Assembly (NCBI GenBank): GCA_002840245.1
Contig: PHAA01000021.1
Span: 1-61,132 of the forward strand
Length of the DNA stretch: 61,132 nucleotides
Direction: 5' to 3'
From: Firmicutes bacterium HGW-Firmicutes-15
GTDB lineage: Bacteria > Bacillota > Syntrophomonadia > Syntrophomonadales > Syntrophomonadaceae
Position numbers and translations under genes: made by a program. This document shows positions 45,788 to 54,592 of the stretch, piece after piece (the first letter of the stretch is position 1; every line of letters begins with the position of its first letter). Under the pieces are notes generated by a model, which was not told where the DNA came from, did no database searches, and saw nothing but the letters and a program-made list of their open reading frames with translations.

Positions 45788-45973
45788 TTGTTCGGATTTA
45801 TTGGCAACTTTGGCCCGTGGGAACTGGGATTAATTCTGGTGATCGTATTGGTTATTTTTGGTCCAGGGAAATTGCCTAAAGTAGGAGAATCTCTAGGGAA
45901 GGCCATGCAAAGCTTCAAAAAGGCTAAAGAAGGGGACGAGGAAGAAATCGAAGTTAAAGAAAACAAAAAATAG
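45788..45973 (+). CDS. tatA: Twin-arginine translocase subunit TatA/E
   Basis: A 61-residue pore-forming subunit. It has a short N-terminal helix (LGLILVIVLVIFGPGKLPKVG, with the FGPGKLP hinge), an amphipathic helix (ESLGKAMQSFKKAKEG) and an acidic tail. TTG at 45788 follows AAGGAGGG. A terminator follows at once. Confidence 0.93.
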   Translation: MFGFIGNFGPWELGLILVIVLVIFGPGKLPKVGESLGKAMQSFKKAKEGDEEEIEVKENKK

Positions 45974-45994
45974 GTCTGATTTCAGACCTTTTTT
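45972..45994 (+). terminator. Terminator between tatA and the heme cluster
   Basis: AGGTCTGA-TT-TCAGACCT followed by six Ts. It overlaps the tatA stop region and lies 16 nt before the next start. Confidence 0.85.
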
Positions 45995-46009
45995 AATTAG
46001 GGAGCTACG

Positions 46010-46651
46010 ATGGCGCATTTATATCCTATATATTTGCAGCTTGCCGGCAAAAAGTGCTTGGTGGTCGGTGGCGGCAAGGTGGCAGAACGCAAGGTAGAAA
46101 CATTGCTGGAATACGAAGCCAGTATTCGGGTAGTGAGTCCTGAGGCAGAGCCAAACATTCAAACTTGGTCTGATCAAGGCTTGCTTGACTGGCGGCGGGG
46201 AGTTTTTCAGCAGCAGGATCTGGACGATGTATTCTTGGTCTTTATTGCGACTGGTGATGAAAGTATCAATAAAGGCATTACTGCTCTATGCCGTGAAAAA
46301 GGCATATTAGTAAATGCGGTGGATGATCCGCCTAATTGTGATTTTTATGTTCCTTCGATACTGAGGCGAAACTCATTGTGTGTGGCCATATCCACTGAAG
46401 GTAAGAGCCCTCTCCTGGCTGGGAAATTGCGCAGGGAACTTGAGGATACCATCCCTTACGAGTACGGAGAATGGGTGGATATATTGGGCGATTTGCGGGA
46501 TAGAATTAAAGGTTCTAATTTGAGTATTGAGGCCAGAAAGACCTTGTTTGAAGAATTGGTTAATTCTGATATCCTAGAACTACTCCAAGCAGGTAGGAAA
46601 GAAATTATAGAGGAGCGGATTGAGCAATGTATGTCCTGCTTACGGGAATAA
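46010..46651 (+). CDS. Precorrin-2 dehydrogenase / sirohydrochlorin ferrochelatase
   Basis: A 213-residue protein of the CysG N-terminal type (Met8/SirC/YlnF). It has the NAD-binding VVGGGKVAERKVETLL, FIATGDESIN, and VNAVDDPPNCDFYVPSILRR. It oxidises precorrin-2 to sirohydrochlorin and may insert iron to make siroheme, the substrate for the Ahb enzymes at 50415-54588. First gene of the heme operon; overlaps hemA by 25 nt. Confidence 0.9.
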   Translation: MAHLYPIYLQLAGKKCLVVGGGKVAERKVETLLEYEASIRVVSPEAEPNIQTWSDQGLLDWRRGVFQQQDLDDVFLVFIATGDESINKGITALCREKGILVNAVDDPPNCDFYVPSILRRNSLCVAISTEGKSPLLAGKLRRELEDTIPYEYGEWVDILGDLRDRIKGSNLSIEARKTLFEELVNSDILELLQAGRKEIIEERIEQCMSCLRE

Positions 46652-47940
46652 ATCACAAGACAGCACCGGTGGAAATCCGTGAGAAATTTGCTTTCGCTGC
46701 TGCTGAGCTGGATCATGCCTATAATAAATTGAAAAATGAACATGTTGAAGGTTTGGTAATACTCAATACCTGCAACCGTACTGAGATATATGCTACTGCT
46801 AAAGACATTGAGGCAGGTCAGGAGAGCCTGAAATCATTTTTGATTTCCTATTCAGGTTTAGCAATTGAGGAAATTGAGAAGTATATCTACCAGCCCAACT
46901 GCTATGATGCGATAGACCATCTTTTTCGAGTTTCATCTGGGCTTGATTCTATGATTCTGGGAGAAACCCAGGTGCTGGGACAGGTTAAGGAAGCCTATGA
47001 GAAATCCCGGGAGTTAAAGGCCTCCGATGGAGTGCTGAATTCGCTGTTTCAAAAGGCTTTATATGTGGGCAAAAAGGTTAGAACAGAGACAGCTATAGAT
47101 CAACACCCCGTTTCAGTTAGCTATGCTGCGGTGGAACTAGCCAAGAAGACTTTGGGTTCGTTGGAAGATAAAACCGTACTGGTGGTGGGAGCCGGCGAAA
47201 TAGGGGAACTTACTACCAAGTATTTACTGCTAAACGGTGTCCATTCGGTGATCGTTTCTAATCGTTCTTACGAAAAAGCCGAGGAAATGGCTGCTGATCT
47301 AAACGGACGTGCAGTTCGTTTTGATGAGCTGGCAGCGGAATTGAGAAATGCTGATATTGTTATAAGTTGTACGGCTGCTAGTCATTATGTAATCCGGGAA
47401 GATAACTGCCGGGAGGTACTCTTATCTCGCGCAGGCCGGAAGATTATTCTAATCGACATTGCTGTTCCCCGTGATGTAGAGCCTGCTTTAGGTTGCATTG
47501 AAGGTGTTTATCTATATGATATTGATGAACTTCAGTACGTAATTGATTCCAGCTTCGCAGCTCGGCAGAAAGCGGCTGATACAGCGAACGGTATTATCGT
47601 CAAAGAGCTGGTAGAATTTAATGAATGGCTGGCTACCCTATATGTGGTTCCGGTTATTTCTGCTTTAAAAAGTTATGGTGAAAGCATTAAAAAGAATGAA
47701 TTGAAAAAGGCCTTTAATAGATTAGGTAAGATATCCGATAGGGAACAGGAGATTATCACGACTCTAGCCAATTCGATTGTAAACCAACTCTTGCATTTTC
47801 CAATAGTAAATCTGAAAGAGATGGCGGTTAGCAATCAAGGTCACCTGTATGCTGAAGTAGTGAAAAAACTATTTGGATTGCGATTAGCGGATGAGGAGCA
47901 GGAAGAATATGCAAAGATTGAGGCTGGGAACCAGAGGTAG
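46627..47940 (+). CDS. hemA: Glutamyl-tRNA reductase
   Basis: First committed step of tetrapyrrole synthesis by the C5 route. The 437 residues include ILNTCNRTEIYAT with nucleophile C49, HLFRVSSGLDSMILGETQVLGQ, and the NADPH domain VLVVGAGEIGELTTKYL. ATG at 46627 overlaps the upstream gene; hemC starts inside its 3' end. Confidence 0.95.
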   Translation: MYVLLTGINHKTAPVEIREKFAFAAAELDHAYNKLKNEHVEGLVILNTCNRTEIYATAKDIEAGQESLKSFLISYSGLAIEEIEKYIYQPNCYDAIDHLFRVSSGLDSMILGETQVLGQVKEAYEKSRELKASDGVLNSLFQKALYVGKKVRTETAIDQHPVSVSYAAVELAKKTLGSLEDKTVLVVGAGEIGELTTKYLLLNGVHSVIVSNRSYEKAEEMAADLNGRAVRFDELAAELRNADIVISCTAASHYVIREDNCREVLLSRAGRKIILIDIAVPRDVEPALGCIEGVYLYDIDELQYVIDSSFAARQKAADTANGIIVKELVEFNEWLATLYVVPVISALKSYGESIKKNELKKAFNRLGKISDREQEIITTLANSIVNQLLHFPIVNLKEMAVSNQGHLYAEVVKKLFGLRLADEEQEEYAKIEAGNQR

Positions 47941-48841
47941 TAAACTGGCCCTATGGCAGGCTGACTATGTGGCTTGGGAGCTTCGCCAAGTAGTGCCCGA
48001 TATTGATATTGAGATAAAGATTATAAAAACTAAGGGTGACAAAATACTGGATGTGGCCCTATCGAAAATAGGAGACAAAGGTCTTTTTACCAGAGAAATA
48101 GAAAATGAATTATTGGCAGGAGAGATTGATCTGGCCGTGCATAGCATGAAGGATTTGCCAACGTTCATAGCGCCTGGATTGGTTTTGGGAGGGGTTTTGA
48201 AACGGGAAAACCCTCAGGACGTATTAATTTCTCATAAGGGTTATAGTCTGACCAGTCTTCCCCGGAACGGCTCAGTAGGAACTTCAAGCCTGCGCAGGAT
48301 TGCCCAGCTTAGGGCCTTGCGTCCGGATATTCGTATGGTTGATCTGCGTGGAAATGTAGAAACCCGGATTAAAAAGATGGAAGAACAGGATCTGGATGGG
48401 ATTATTCTAGCTTATGCAGGAGTGAAACGCTTAGGCTTTACCGGGAAAATTAGTGAAATGATTGCTACGGATATAATGTTGCCGGCAGTGGGGCAGGGAG
48501 CTATTGCTATAGAGTTAAGGGAAGAGGATAATGAGACATTAAAGGTCATCTCCCCTATTAATAACCTGCATACCAAGCTGGAAACCATGGCGGAAAGAGC
48601 ACTCTTGCGAGAGTTGGAGGGCGGATGTCAGGTTCCAATTGCTTCGTTGGCTCAGATTAAGGGTAATATATTGTATATTGAAGGCCTGGTGGCTTCTATG
48701 AATGGTCAGAGAGTGATTAAAGAGAGTCTGACAGGAGATTTAAACAAAGCTGAAGAGATTGGCAGAAGTTTGGCACAAAGTCTTTTAAATAGAGGAGCCG
48801 ATAGTATCCTAGCAGAAATAAGGGAGTTAGGAGAAAAGTAG
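47909..48841 (+). CDS. hemC: Porphobilinogen deaminase (hydroxymethylbilane synthase)
   Basis: Joins four porphobilinogens into hydroxymethylbilane. The 310-residue protein has LGTRGSKLALWQADYV, LFTREIENELLAGEIDLAVHSMKDLP, and the dipyrromethane-binding Cys in ALLRELEGGCQVPIAS. ATG at 47909 behind AGGAAGAAT is preferred over 47891. It overlaps hemA by 32 nt and abuts the next gene with no gap. Confidence 0.95.
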   Translation: MQRLRLGTRGSKLALWQADYVAWELRQVVPDIDIEIKIIKTKGDKILDVALSKIGDKGLFTREIENELLAGEIDLAVHSMKDLPTFIAPGLVLGGVLKRENPQDVLISHKGYSLTSLPRNGSVGTSSLRRIAQLRALRPDIRMVDLRGNVETRIKKMEEQDLDGIILAYAGVKRLGFTGKISEMIATDIMLPAVGQGAIAIELREEDNETLKVISPINNLHTKLETMAERALLRELEGGCQVPIASLAQIKGNILYIEGLVASMNGQRVIKESLTGDLNKAEEIGRSLAQSLLNRGADSILAEIRELGEK

Positions 48842-50365
48842 ATGCAAAAGCGAGGATTTGTATACCTAATTGGTGCGGGTCCAGGTGATCCCGGTTTATT
48901 TACGCTAAAAGGGAAAAAAGTACTGGAAAAAGCAGAAGTGGTTGTATATGATCGTTTGATAGGCCAGGAAATACTTGATTATGCCAATAGAGAGGCAGAG
49001 TTCATCTATGTTGGTAAGGCTGCAGGCAATCATGCTCTTCCCCAAGACCAAATAAACGAAGTGCTGGTTAATAAGGCCCTGGAGGGTAAAATCGTAGCCC
49101 GTTTGAAGGGAGGAGACCCCTTTGTGTTCGGCCGGGGTGGGGAGGAAGCCCTATATATTCGGGAACATGGTATAGAATTTGAAATTGTGCCAGGTATCAC
49201 ATCGGCAGTAGCAGTGCCAGCCTATGCGGGCATACCTGTAACCCACCGGGAGGCTACTTCCAGTTTTGCAGTTATTACTGGACACGAAAAGCCAGGTAAG
49301 TCGGTTAGTTCTATTCAATGGGATAAAATAAGTACTGGAATAGGTACCTTGGTTTTCCTAATGGGTGTGGAGAACCTGGAATTCATTGTTACAAATCTCA
49401 TAGCTGCCGGAAGGAGCCAGGATACCCCGGTAGCACTGATTAGAAGGGGCACCTACCCGGACCAGGAAGTGATCAGCGGAACACTGAAAGATATTGTTCA
49501 TAAGGTATACGATGCTAATTTTCAAGCTCCAGCTATTATTATTGTAGGGGAAACCGTCAATTTGCGGGCCGAATTAAAGTGGCGGGAAAATAAGCCGCTC
49601 TGGGGTGCTAAAATCCTGGTTACCCGAGCTAGAGCCCAGGCCAGCGGTCTGCTGGAACGCATAAGGGACGAGGGAGGAGAAGCCATAGAGTTTCCGTCTA
49701 TAAAAATCGTTCCGGAATCTGATTTGTCTGCTCTTCATTCAGCGTTTGCTGTTATAGGCAAATATGCTTGGATTATCTTTACCAGTGTCAATGCGGTGGA
49801 TATTTTCTTTGAGGAACTCCGCAAGAGAGATATTGATATTCGCCAACTGCAGGGCATTAAGATTTGCGCTATAGGACCGGCAACCTTTGCAAGGTTAGCA
49901 AAGCGGGGCTTATTAGTAGATTTGGTGCCTGAAGAGTATCGCGCAGAAGGGATTTTAGCCGAGTTAAAGACCAGGATCCAGCCTGAAGAGCAAATACTTT
50001 TGCCCCGGGCAGAGGGTGCTCGGGAGATTTTACCGGAGAGTCTGCGGAAGCTTGGAGCCATTGTCGATGAAGTCATTTTATACCGGGCGTTAGCAGCATC
50101 TCATATTAACCCGCCTCTTCTGGAAAGTATTCGGAAAGGACAGGTGGATTATATAACTTTTACCAGTTCATCTACAGTCACCAATTTTGTTAAAATAATT
50201 GGGCGAGAGTTTATTGAGGATTTTAATAGTCGGGTCAAAGTGGCTTGTATCGGCCCAATTACAGCCGAGACAGCTCGGCAAAACGGCTTTACAGTGGATG
50301 TCATGCCGGAGCAATATACCATAGATGCTTTGTTTAACTCAATAGTGGTAGACCATAAATCCTAG
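48842..50365 (+). CDS. Uroporphyrinogen-III C-methyltransferase / synthase fusion
   Basis: A 507-residue bifunctional enzyme. Residues 1-250 form the SAM-dependent methyltransferase CobA (YLIGAGPGDPGLFTLKGKK, VVYDRLI, RLKGGDPFVFGRGGEE, GITSAVAVPAYAGIPVTHR). Residues 255-507 form uroporphyrinogen-III synthase HemD (VTRARAQASGLLERIRD, YITFTSSSTVTNF, CIGPITAETA). It channels hydroxymethylbilane to precorrin-2, committing the cluster to siroheme. Such fusions are common in Clostridia. Confidence 0.93.
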   Translation: MQKRGFVYLIGAGPGDPGLFTLKGKKVLEKAEVVVYDRLIGQEILDYANREAEFIYVGKAAGNHALPQDQINEVLVNKALEGKIVARLKGGDPFVFGRGGEEALYIREHGIEFEIVPGITSAVAVPAYAGIPVTHREATSSFAVITGHEKPGKSVSSIQWDKISTGIGTLVFLMGVENLEFIVTNLIAAGRSQDTPVALIRRGTYPDQEVISGTLKDIVHKVYDANFQAPAIIIVGETVNLRAELKWRENKPLWGAKILVTRARAQASGLLERIRDEGGEAIEFPSIKIVPESDLSALHSAFAVIGKYAWIIFTSVNAVDIFFEELRKRDIDIRQLQGIKICAIGPATFARLAKRGLLVDLVPEEYRAEGILAELKTRIQPEEQILLPRAEGAREILPESLRKLGAIVDEVILYRALAASHINPPLLESIRKGQVDYITFTSSSTVTNFVKIIGREFIEDFNSRVKVACIGPITAETARQNGFTVDVMPEQYTIDALFNSIVVDHKS

Positions 50366-50414
50366 GAAAATAAAAATTAGACTATAACTCATCCAAATTA
50401 GGGAGGAATTATTA

Positions 50415-51593
50415 ATGATAGGATGCACCAAACTACTATGTGGCACTGCCACCGTTTCGGATATCATACAACACAGCGGACAGCAGGATATTCCACCGGA
50501 GTTGTTACAGTTTTCTGATCTTAACCGGCCTTTGGTGGTATGGAATATGACCAATCGATGCAACCTGAGATGCAAACACTGTTACATCGAGGCTGAAGAC
50601 CATCGTTATGAAAACGAGTTAAGCACCGAGGAAGCCAAGATCTTTATTGCCGATTTAGCTGAAATGAAGGTGCCGGTCTTACTATTTTCGGGTGGAGAGC
50701 CACTTTTACGCAAAGATATTTTTGAACTGGGAGCTTTAGCAGCCCAAAAAGGACTGCGCCCGGTCATATCCAGTAACGGAACTTTGATTGATGATGAAAT
50801 GGCTAAGAAAATTAAGGCAGCTGGTTTTCAATATGTGGGTATAAGTGTAGATGGGGCCCCCGAGACCCATGATGAATTCCGCAACAAAAAAGGAGCCTTC
50901 GAAATGGCTTTGAAGGGCATAAGGGCTTGTATGGCCAACGGAGTGAAAACCGGCATGAGATTTACGGTCAACTCTTACAACCAGCAGGACCTGCCTCGCA
51001 TATTTGAAATCATCGAAGAAGAAAAGATTCCTCGCTTCTGTATGTATCATCTGGTTTATGCGGGGCGCGGCCAAGAAATGATTAAAATGGATACCAGTCT
51101 GGAGGAGAAACGCTCCATACTGGACTATGTCAGTCGTAAGACTGTGGAATTGTTTAATAGTGGGGTTGAAACGGAAATATTGACTACTGACAACCATGCC
51201 GATGGAATTTATCTTTACAATCGTATTCAAGAACAGGATCCCGCTCATGCCGATGAAGTGGTACATTTATTGCAAATGCACGGTGGGTGTTCAGCAGGAA
51301 CCAAGTTTGCCAATGTGGACTCGCGTGGCAATGTTCATCCCTGTCAGTTCTGGCAGGATTATACGGTAGGTAATGTTCGGGAAAAACCCTTCAGCCAGAT
51401 ATGGACATCTGATGATGAACTCATGGTGAAGTTAAGAAAGAAAGAGCAATATGTCACAGGAAAATGCGGGGAATGCGGTTATAAGTCGCTCTGCGCAGGA
51501 TGTAGAATAAGAGCCAGGGCTGTTCACAATGATATATGGGCGGAAGATCCGGCCTGTTATTTGTCGGTAGAAGAAACCCGAAAGAAGGCTTAA
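50415..51593 (+). CDS. ahbC: Radical SAM Fe-coproporphyrin III synthase AhbC (didecarboxysiroheme deacetylase)
   Basis: A 392-residue radical SAM enzyme proposed to remove the two acetate side chains of 12,18-didecarboxysiroheme. The N-terminal KLLCGTATVSD-type segment is specific to AhbC-like proteins, followed by NRCNLRCKHCY (CxxxCxxC cluster), LFSGGEPLLRKD, and a Cys-rich SPASM-like end CGECGYKSLCAGCRIRA. AGGGAGGAA precedes the ATG. The pairing with AhbA/B/D nearby makes this assignment strong. Confidence 0.85.
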   Translation: MIGCTKLLCGTATVSDIIQHSGQQDIPPELLQFSDLNRPLVVWNMTNRCNLRCKHCYIEAEDHRYENELSTEEAKIFIADLAEMKVPVLLFSGGEPLLRKDIFELGALAAQKGLRPVISSNGTLIDDEMAKKIKAAGFQYVGISVDGAPETHDEFRNKKGAFEMALKGIRACMANGVKTGMRFTVNSYNQQDLPRIFEIIEEEKIPRFCMYHLVYAGRGQEMIKMDTSLEEKRSILDYVSRKTVELFNSGVETEILTTDNHADGIYLYNRIQEQDPAHADEVVHLLQMHGGCSAGTKFANVDSRGNVHPCQFWQDYTVGNVREKPFSQIWTSDDELMVKLRKKEQYVTGKCGECGYKSLCAGCRIRARAVHNDIWAEDPACYLSVEETRKKA

Positions 51594-51629
51594 TTAGAGC
51601 GAGTGAACTATGAAAAGCGGAGGGATATT

Positions 51630-52604
51630 ATGACTTTTCCGATTAACAGAATGAGGAGACTGCGAACCAGTGAAAATTTACGCAGCATGGTCAGGGAAAC
51701 CCATTTAACGGTTAAAGATTTTATCTATCCCCTATTTGTGAGATACGGTGTTGACAAGAAGATTCCGATGCAATCTATGCCCGGCGTATTTCAGTTCTCA
51801 GTTGACCAGTTGAAGGCAGAGATTAATGAGATAAATTCCTTGGGTGTTCCAGCAGTTTTACTTTTTGGAATACCGGAGTATAAAGATGGCTTGGCCAGTT
51901 CAGGCTATGATGAGCATGGAGTGGTTCAGGAGGCAATTCGAGCCATCAAGGATATTTGCCCCGACCTCCTGGTTATCACGGATGTGTGTTTATGTGAGTA
52001 TATGGATCACGGGCATTGTGGCATTGTTCAAGCTGATGGAACCATTAATAATGATGCCAGCTTGGAATTGCTGGCTCGGGAAGCCTTATCGCACGTTCAA
52101 GCTGGCGCTGATATAGTTGCTCCATCGGATATGATGGACGGCAGAGTGGGGTATATCAGGAATATACTGGATACTGAAGGTTATAACCAAATTCCTATTA
52201 TGGCCTATGCTGCTAAATACTCTTCAGCTTTCTACGGTCCTTTCAGGGAAGCGGCTGAGTCTGCTCCTAAATTTGGCAACCGCAAGACCTATCAGATGGA
52301 TCCTGCTAATATATTGGAGGCATTGCGCGAAGTAGAGCTGGATATACAAGAAGGCGCAGATATTGTAATGGTGAAACCGGCCTTAGCCTATTTGGATGTA
52401 CTCAAGGCGGTGAAGGATAAGTTTGGTTACCCAACAGCAGCCTATAATGTGAGCGGGGAATATGCCATGGTTAAAGCTGCAGCAGCTCAAGGATGGATTG
52501 ACGGAGATGCTGCTATGATGGAAATATTAGTCGGCATCAAAAGAGCAGGTGCAGATATGATTATTACTTACGCTGCCAAAGACGTGGCAAAAATAATTGG
52601 TTAA
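51630..52604 (+). CDS. hemB: Porphobilinogen synthase (ALA dehydratase)
   Basis: Condenses two 5-aminolevulinates. The 324 residues include the zinc-type cysteine cluster DVCLCEYMDHGHCG, the Schiff-base Lys in MAYAAKYSSAFYGPFREA, and MVKPALAYLDV. ATG at 51630 follows GGAGGG; an upstream frame start at 51603 has no support. It lies between two radical SAM heme enzymes, showing a single operon. Confidence 0.95.
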   Translation: MTFPINRMRRLRTSENLRSMVRETHLTVKDFIYPLFVRYGVDKKIPMQSMPGVFQFSVDQLKAEINEINSLGVPAVLLFGIPEYKDGLASSGYDEHGVVQEAIRAIKDICPDLLVITDVCLCEYMDHGHCGIVQADGTINNDASLELLAREALSHVQAGADIVAPSDMMDGRVGYIRNILDTEGYNQIPIMAYAAKYSSAFYGPFREAAESAPKFGNRKTYQMDPANILEALREVELDIQEGADIVMVKPALAYLDVLKAVKDKFGYPTAAYNVSGEYAMVKAAAAQGWIDGDAAMMEILVGIKRAGADMIITYAAKDVAKIIG

Positions 52605-52649
52605 TTTTGCTTGGAATAATACGTACTCTTCAAATGGAGGAATTAATAA

Positions 52650-53648
52650 ATGCTAGTTTCTTGGAATACCACTAACCAGTGTAATATGCTTTGTGACCAT
52701 TGTTATCGTGATGCCGGTACTAAGTCCGTTGATGAATTGTCTACGGACGAAGCCAGGCAGCTTATCATAGATATTAAAAAAGCAGGTTTCCAGATCATGA
52801 TATTTAGCGGTGGAGAACCTTTAATGCGAACTGATATCTATGAACTGGGAAAATATGCCACTCAGCAGGGCTTGAGGGCGGTTCTGGGAACTAATGGCAG
52901 TTTGATAACGCCTGAGGTAGCCAGAAAACTTAAAGATTCGGGATTCATGGCGGCTGGTGTAAGCTTGGACAGCCTTGATCCGATAAAGAATAATGCTTTC
53001 CGCAAATTAGACAATGCCTACCAGCTAACCATAGCGGGAATGAAAAATCTACAGGATGCAGGCTTGCCATTTCAAATACACACTACGGTTATGGATTGGA
53101 ATGTGGAAGAATTAGAAGCTATTACTGATTTTGCTGTTCAGATAGGTGCTATGGCGCATCACGTGTTTTTCCTGGTGCCTACCGGAAGGGGCATTAATAT
53201 AGAAGATGAGGCATTAAGGGTTGTAGAGTATGAAAAAACTATAGCTCGTTTGATGGACAAACAGAAACAGGTTTCTATAGAAATTAAACCTACTTGTGCT
53301 CCTCAATTTATAAGAATAGCTGATAAGAAAAGCGTTCCGCTAAGATTTACCAAAGGGTGTTTGGCAGGAATAAGCTACTGTATTATTAGTCCTGTCGGAA
53401 ATGTACAACCTTGTGCCTATCTGGATATTCGACTGGGCAATGTCCGGGAAAAGTCATTCGATCTTATTTGGAAGGAAAACGAGACCTTGAGAATCCTGCG
53501 CACCATGGAGTACGAGGGTAAATGTGGGATATGCGATTATAAGAACCGTTGTGGAGGCTGTAGAGCTAGAGCTAATTATTATAACGGTAAGGCTAACTAC
53601 ATGGCAGAAGATACTTGGTGTCTTTACCATCCCCAAGGAGATGTTTAG
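52650..53648 (+). CDS. ahbD: Radical SAM heme synthase AhbD
   Basis: A 332-residue radical SAM enzyme expected to decarboxylate two propionates of Fe-coproporphyrin III to vinyl groups, yielding heme. It has NQCNMLCDHCYRDAG, FSGGEPLMRTDIYEL, the Cys-containing CAPQF and KGCLAGISYCIISP, and a C-terminal cluster CGICDYKNRCGGCRARA. It is clearly paralogous to AhbC but lacks that protein's N-terminal extension. GGAGGAATTAAT precedes the ATG. Confidence 0.85.
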   Translation: MLVSWNTTNQCNMLCDHCYRDAGTKSVDELSTDEARQLIIDIKKAGFQIMIFSGGEPLMRTDIYELGKYATQQGLRAVLGTNGSLITPEVARKLKDSGFMAAGVSLDSLDPIKNNAFRKLDNAYQLTIAGMKNLQDAGLPFQIHTTVMDWNVEELEAITDFAVQIGAMAHHVFFLVPTGRGINIEDEALRVVEYEKTIARLMDKQKQVSIEIKPTCAPQFIRIADKKSVPLRFTKGCLAGISYCIISPVGNVQPCAYLDIRLGNVREKSFDLIWKENETLRILRTMEYEGKCGICDYKNRCGGCRARANYYNGKANYMAEDTWCLYHPQGDV

Positions 53649-54119
53649 GTGTATATCCTAGATGATAAGGATCGATCCATATTAGATTTATTGCAAAATG
53701 ATTTTCCTTTAGCAGTGCAGCCTTACTTGGAAATGGCTAACCGTATAGGCTTGGAGGAGGAAGAACTGCTATCAAGGATTGCAGAGATGAAAGCCAAAGG
53801 GTTGATTAGGAGAATAGGGGGCATTATAGATTCTAGAAACATTGGTTTCTATTCTACCTTGTGCGCTCTAACAGTTTCAGAAGCGCGAATCGAAACAGTA
53901 GCGGCAACCATAAACCAGTTACCTGGGGTTACTCACAATTATCTGCGAGATCATGATTACAATATGTGGTTTACTCTAACCGCTCCGTCCCGTGATGATG
54001 CCTTAAAAACCCTGCAAGAATTAGAAATATTATTGGGGCTAACCATTATGAAAATGCCAGCCCAGAAGGTATTTAAGATAAAAGTATCCTTTGATATGGG
54101 GGTTTCAAATGAATTATGA
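53649..54119 (+). CDS. ahbA: Siroheme decarboxylase subunit AhbA (Lrp-like fold)
   Basis: A 156-residue protein with an Lrp/AsnC-type winged helix (DDKDRSILDLLQNDFPLAVQPY...RIAEMKAKGLIRRIGG) and a RAM-like C-terminal domain: GVTHNYLRDHDYNMWFTL contains the conserved His and Tyr of NirDLGH/Ahb decarboxylases. It acts with AhbB to remove two acetates from siroheme. GTG at 53649 starts directly after the ahbD stop. Alpha and beta naming is by resemblance and could be swapped. Confidence 0.8.
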   Translation: MYILDDKDRSILDLLQNDFPLAVQPYLEMANRIGLEEEELLSRIAEMKAKGLIRRIGGIIDSRNIGFYSTLCALTVSEARIETVAATINQLPGVTHNYLRDHDYNMWFTLTAPSRDDALKTLQELEILLGLTIMKMPAQKVFKIKVSFDMGVSNEL

Positions 54120-54588
54120 TGAGGACGATAGAAAAATATTAAAACTATTACAGGGAGATCTTCCCGTGGAATCTCGTCCCTTTCGGGAATTGGCCCAAGC
54201 CATGAATTTGTCGGAAGAGGATATTATAGACCGAGTGCAGAACTTACAGCAAAAGGGTACAATAAGAAGATGGGGTGCCGTATTGCGACACCAGCAAGCT
54301 GGTTTTACTGCTAATGCCATGGTGGCATGGAAGGTTGGGGCAGAACAGGGTGATGAAGCAGGAAATATAATGGCTGGATTTAAGGAAATTAGCCATTGCT
54401 ACCTTAGAGAGGTGCCTGATGAGTTTGGTTATAATATGTTTAGTATGATCCATGCCCGTAGTGATCAAGAGCTTAGGGAATTGATTGATAAGGTGTTGGA
54501 GCAAACTGGACTTACGGATTATATTGTTATTAAGAGCCTAAGAGAGTTAAAAAAGGCTAGCATGGAATACATAAGAGGGGAGGATTGA
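54109..54588 (+). CDS. ahbB: Siroheme decarboxylase subunit AhbB (Lrp-like fold)
   Basis: A 159-residue partner of AhbA with the same architecture: DEDDRKILKLLQGDLPVESRPF, LQQKGTIRRWGAVLRHQQAGF and HCYLREVPDEFGYNMFSMIHA, the AhbB/NirDL hallmark. ATG at 54109 follows GGGGG and overlaps ahbA by 11 nt; a start at 54091 is less likely. hemL follows within 4 nt. Confidence 0.82.
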   Translation: MNYDEDDRKILKLLQGDLPVESRPFRELAQAMNLSEEDIIDRVQNLQQKGTIRRWGAVLRHQQAGFTANAMVAWKVGAEQGDEAGNIMAGFKEISHCYLREVPDEFGYNMFSMIHARSDQELRELIDKVLEQTGLTDYIVIKSLRELKKASMEYIRGED

Positions 54589-54592
54589 CGGC

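Noticed and set aside
50736-51266. 176-residue - strand frame opposite ahbC
   Set aside because: Mirror of a conserved radical SAM gene; no ribosome site and no recognisable motif.
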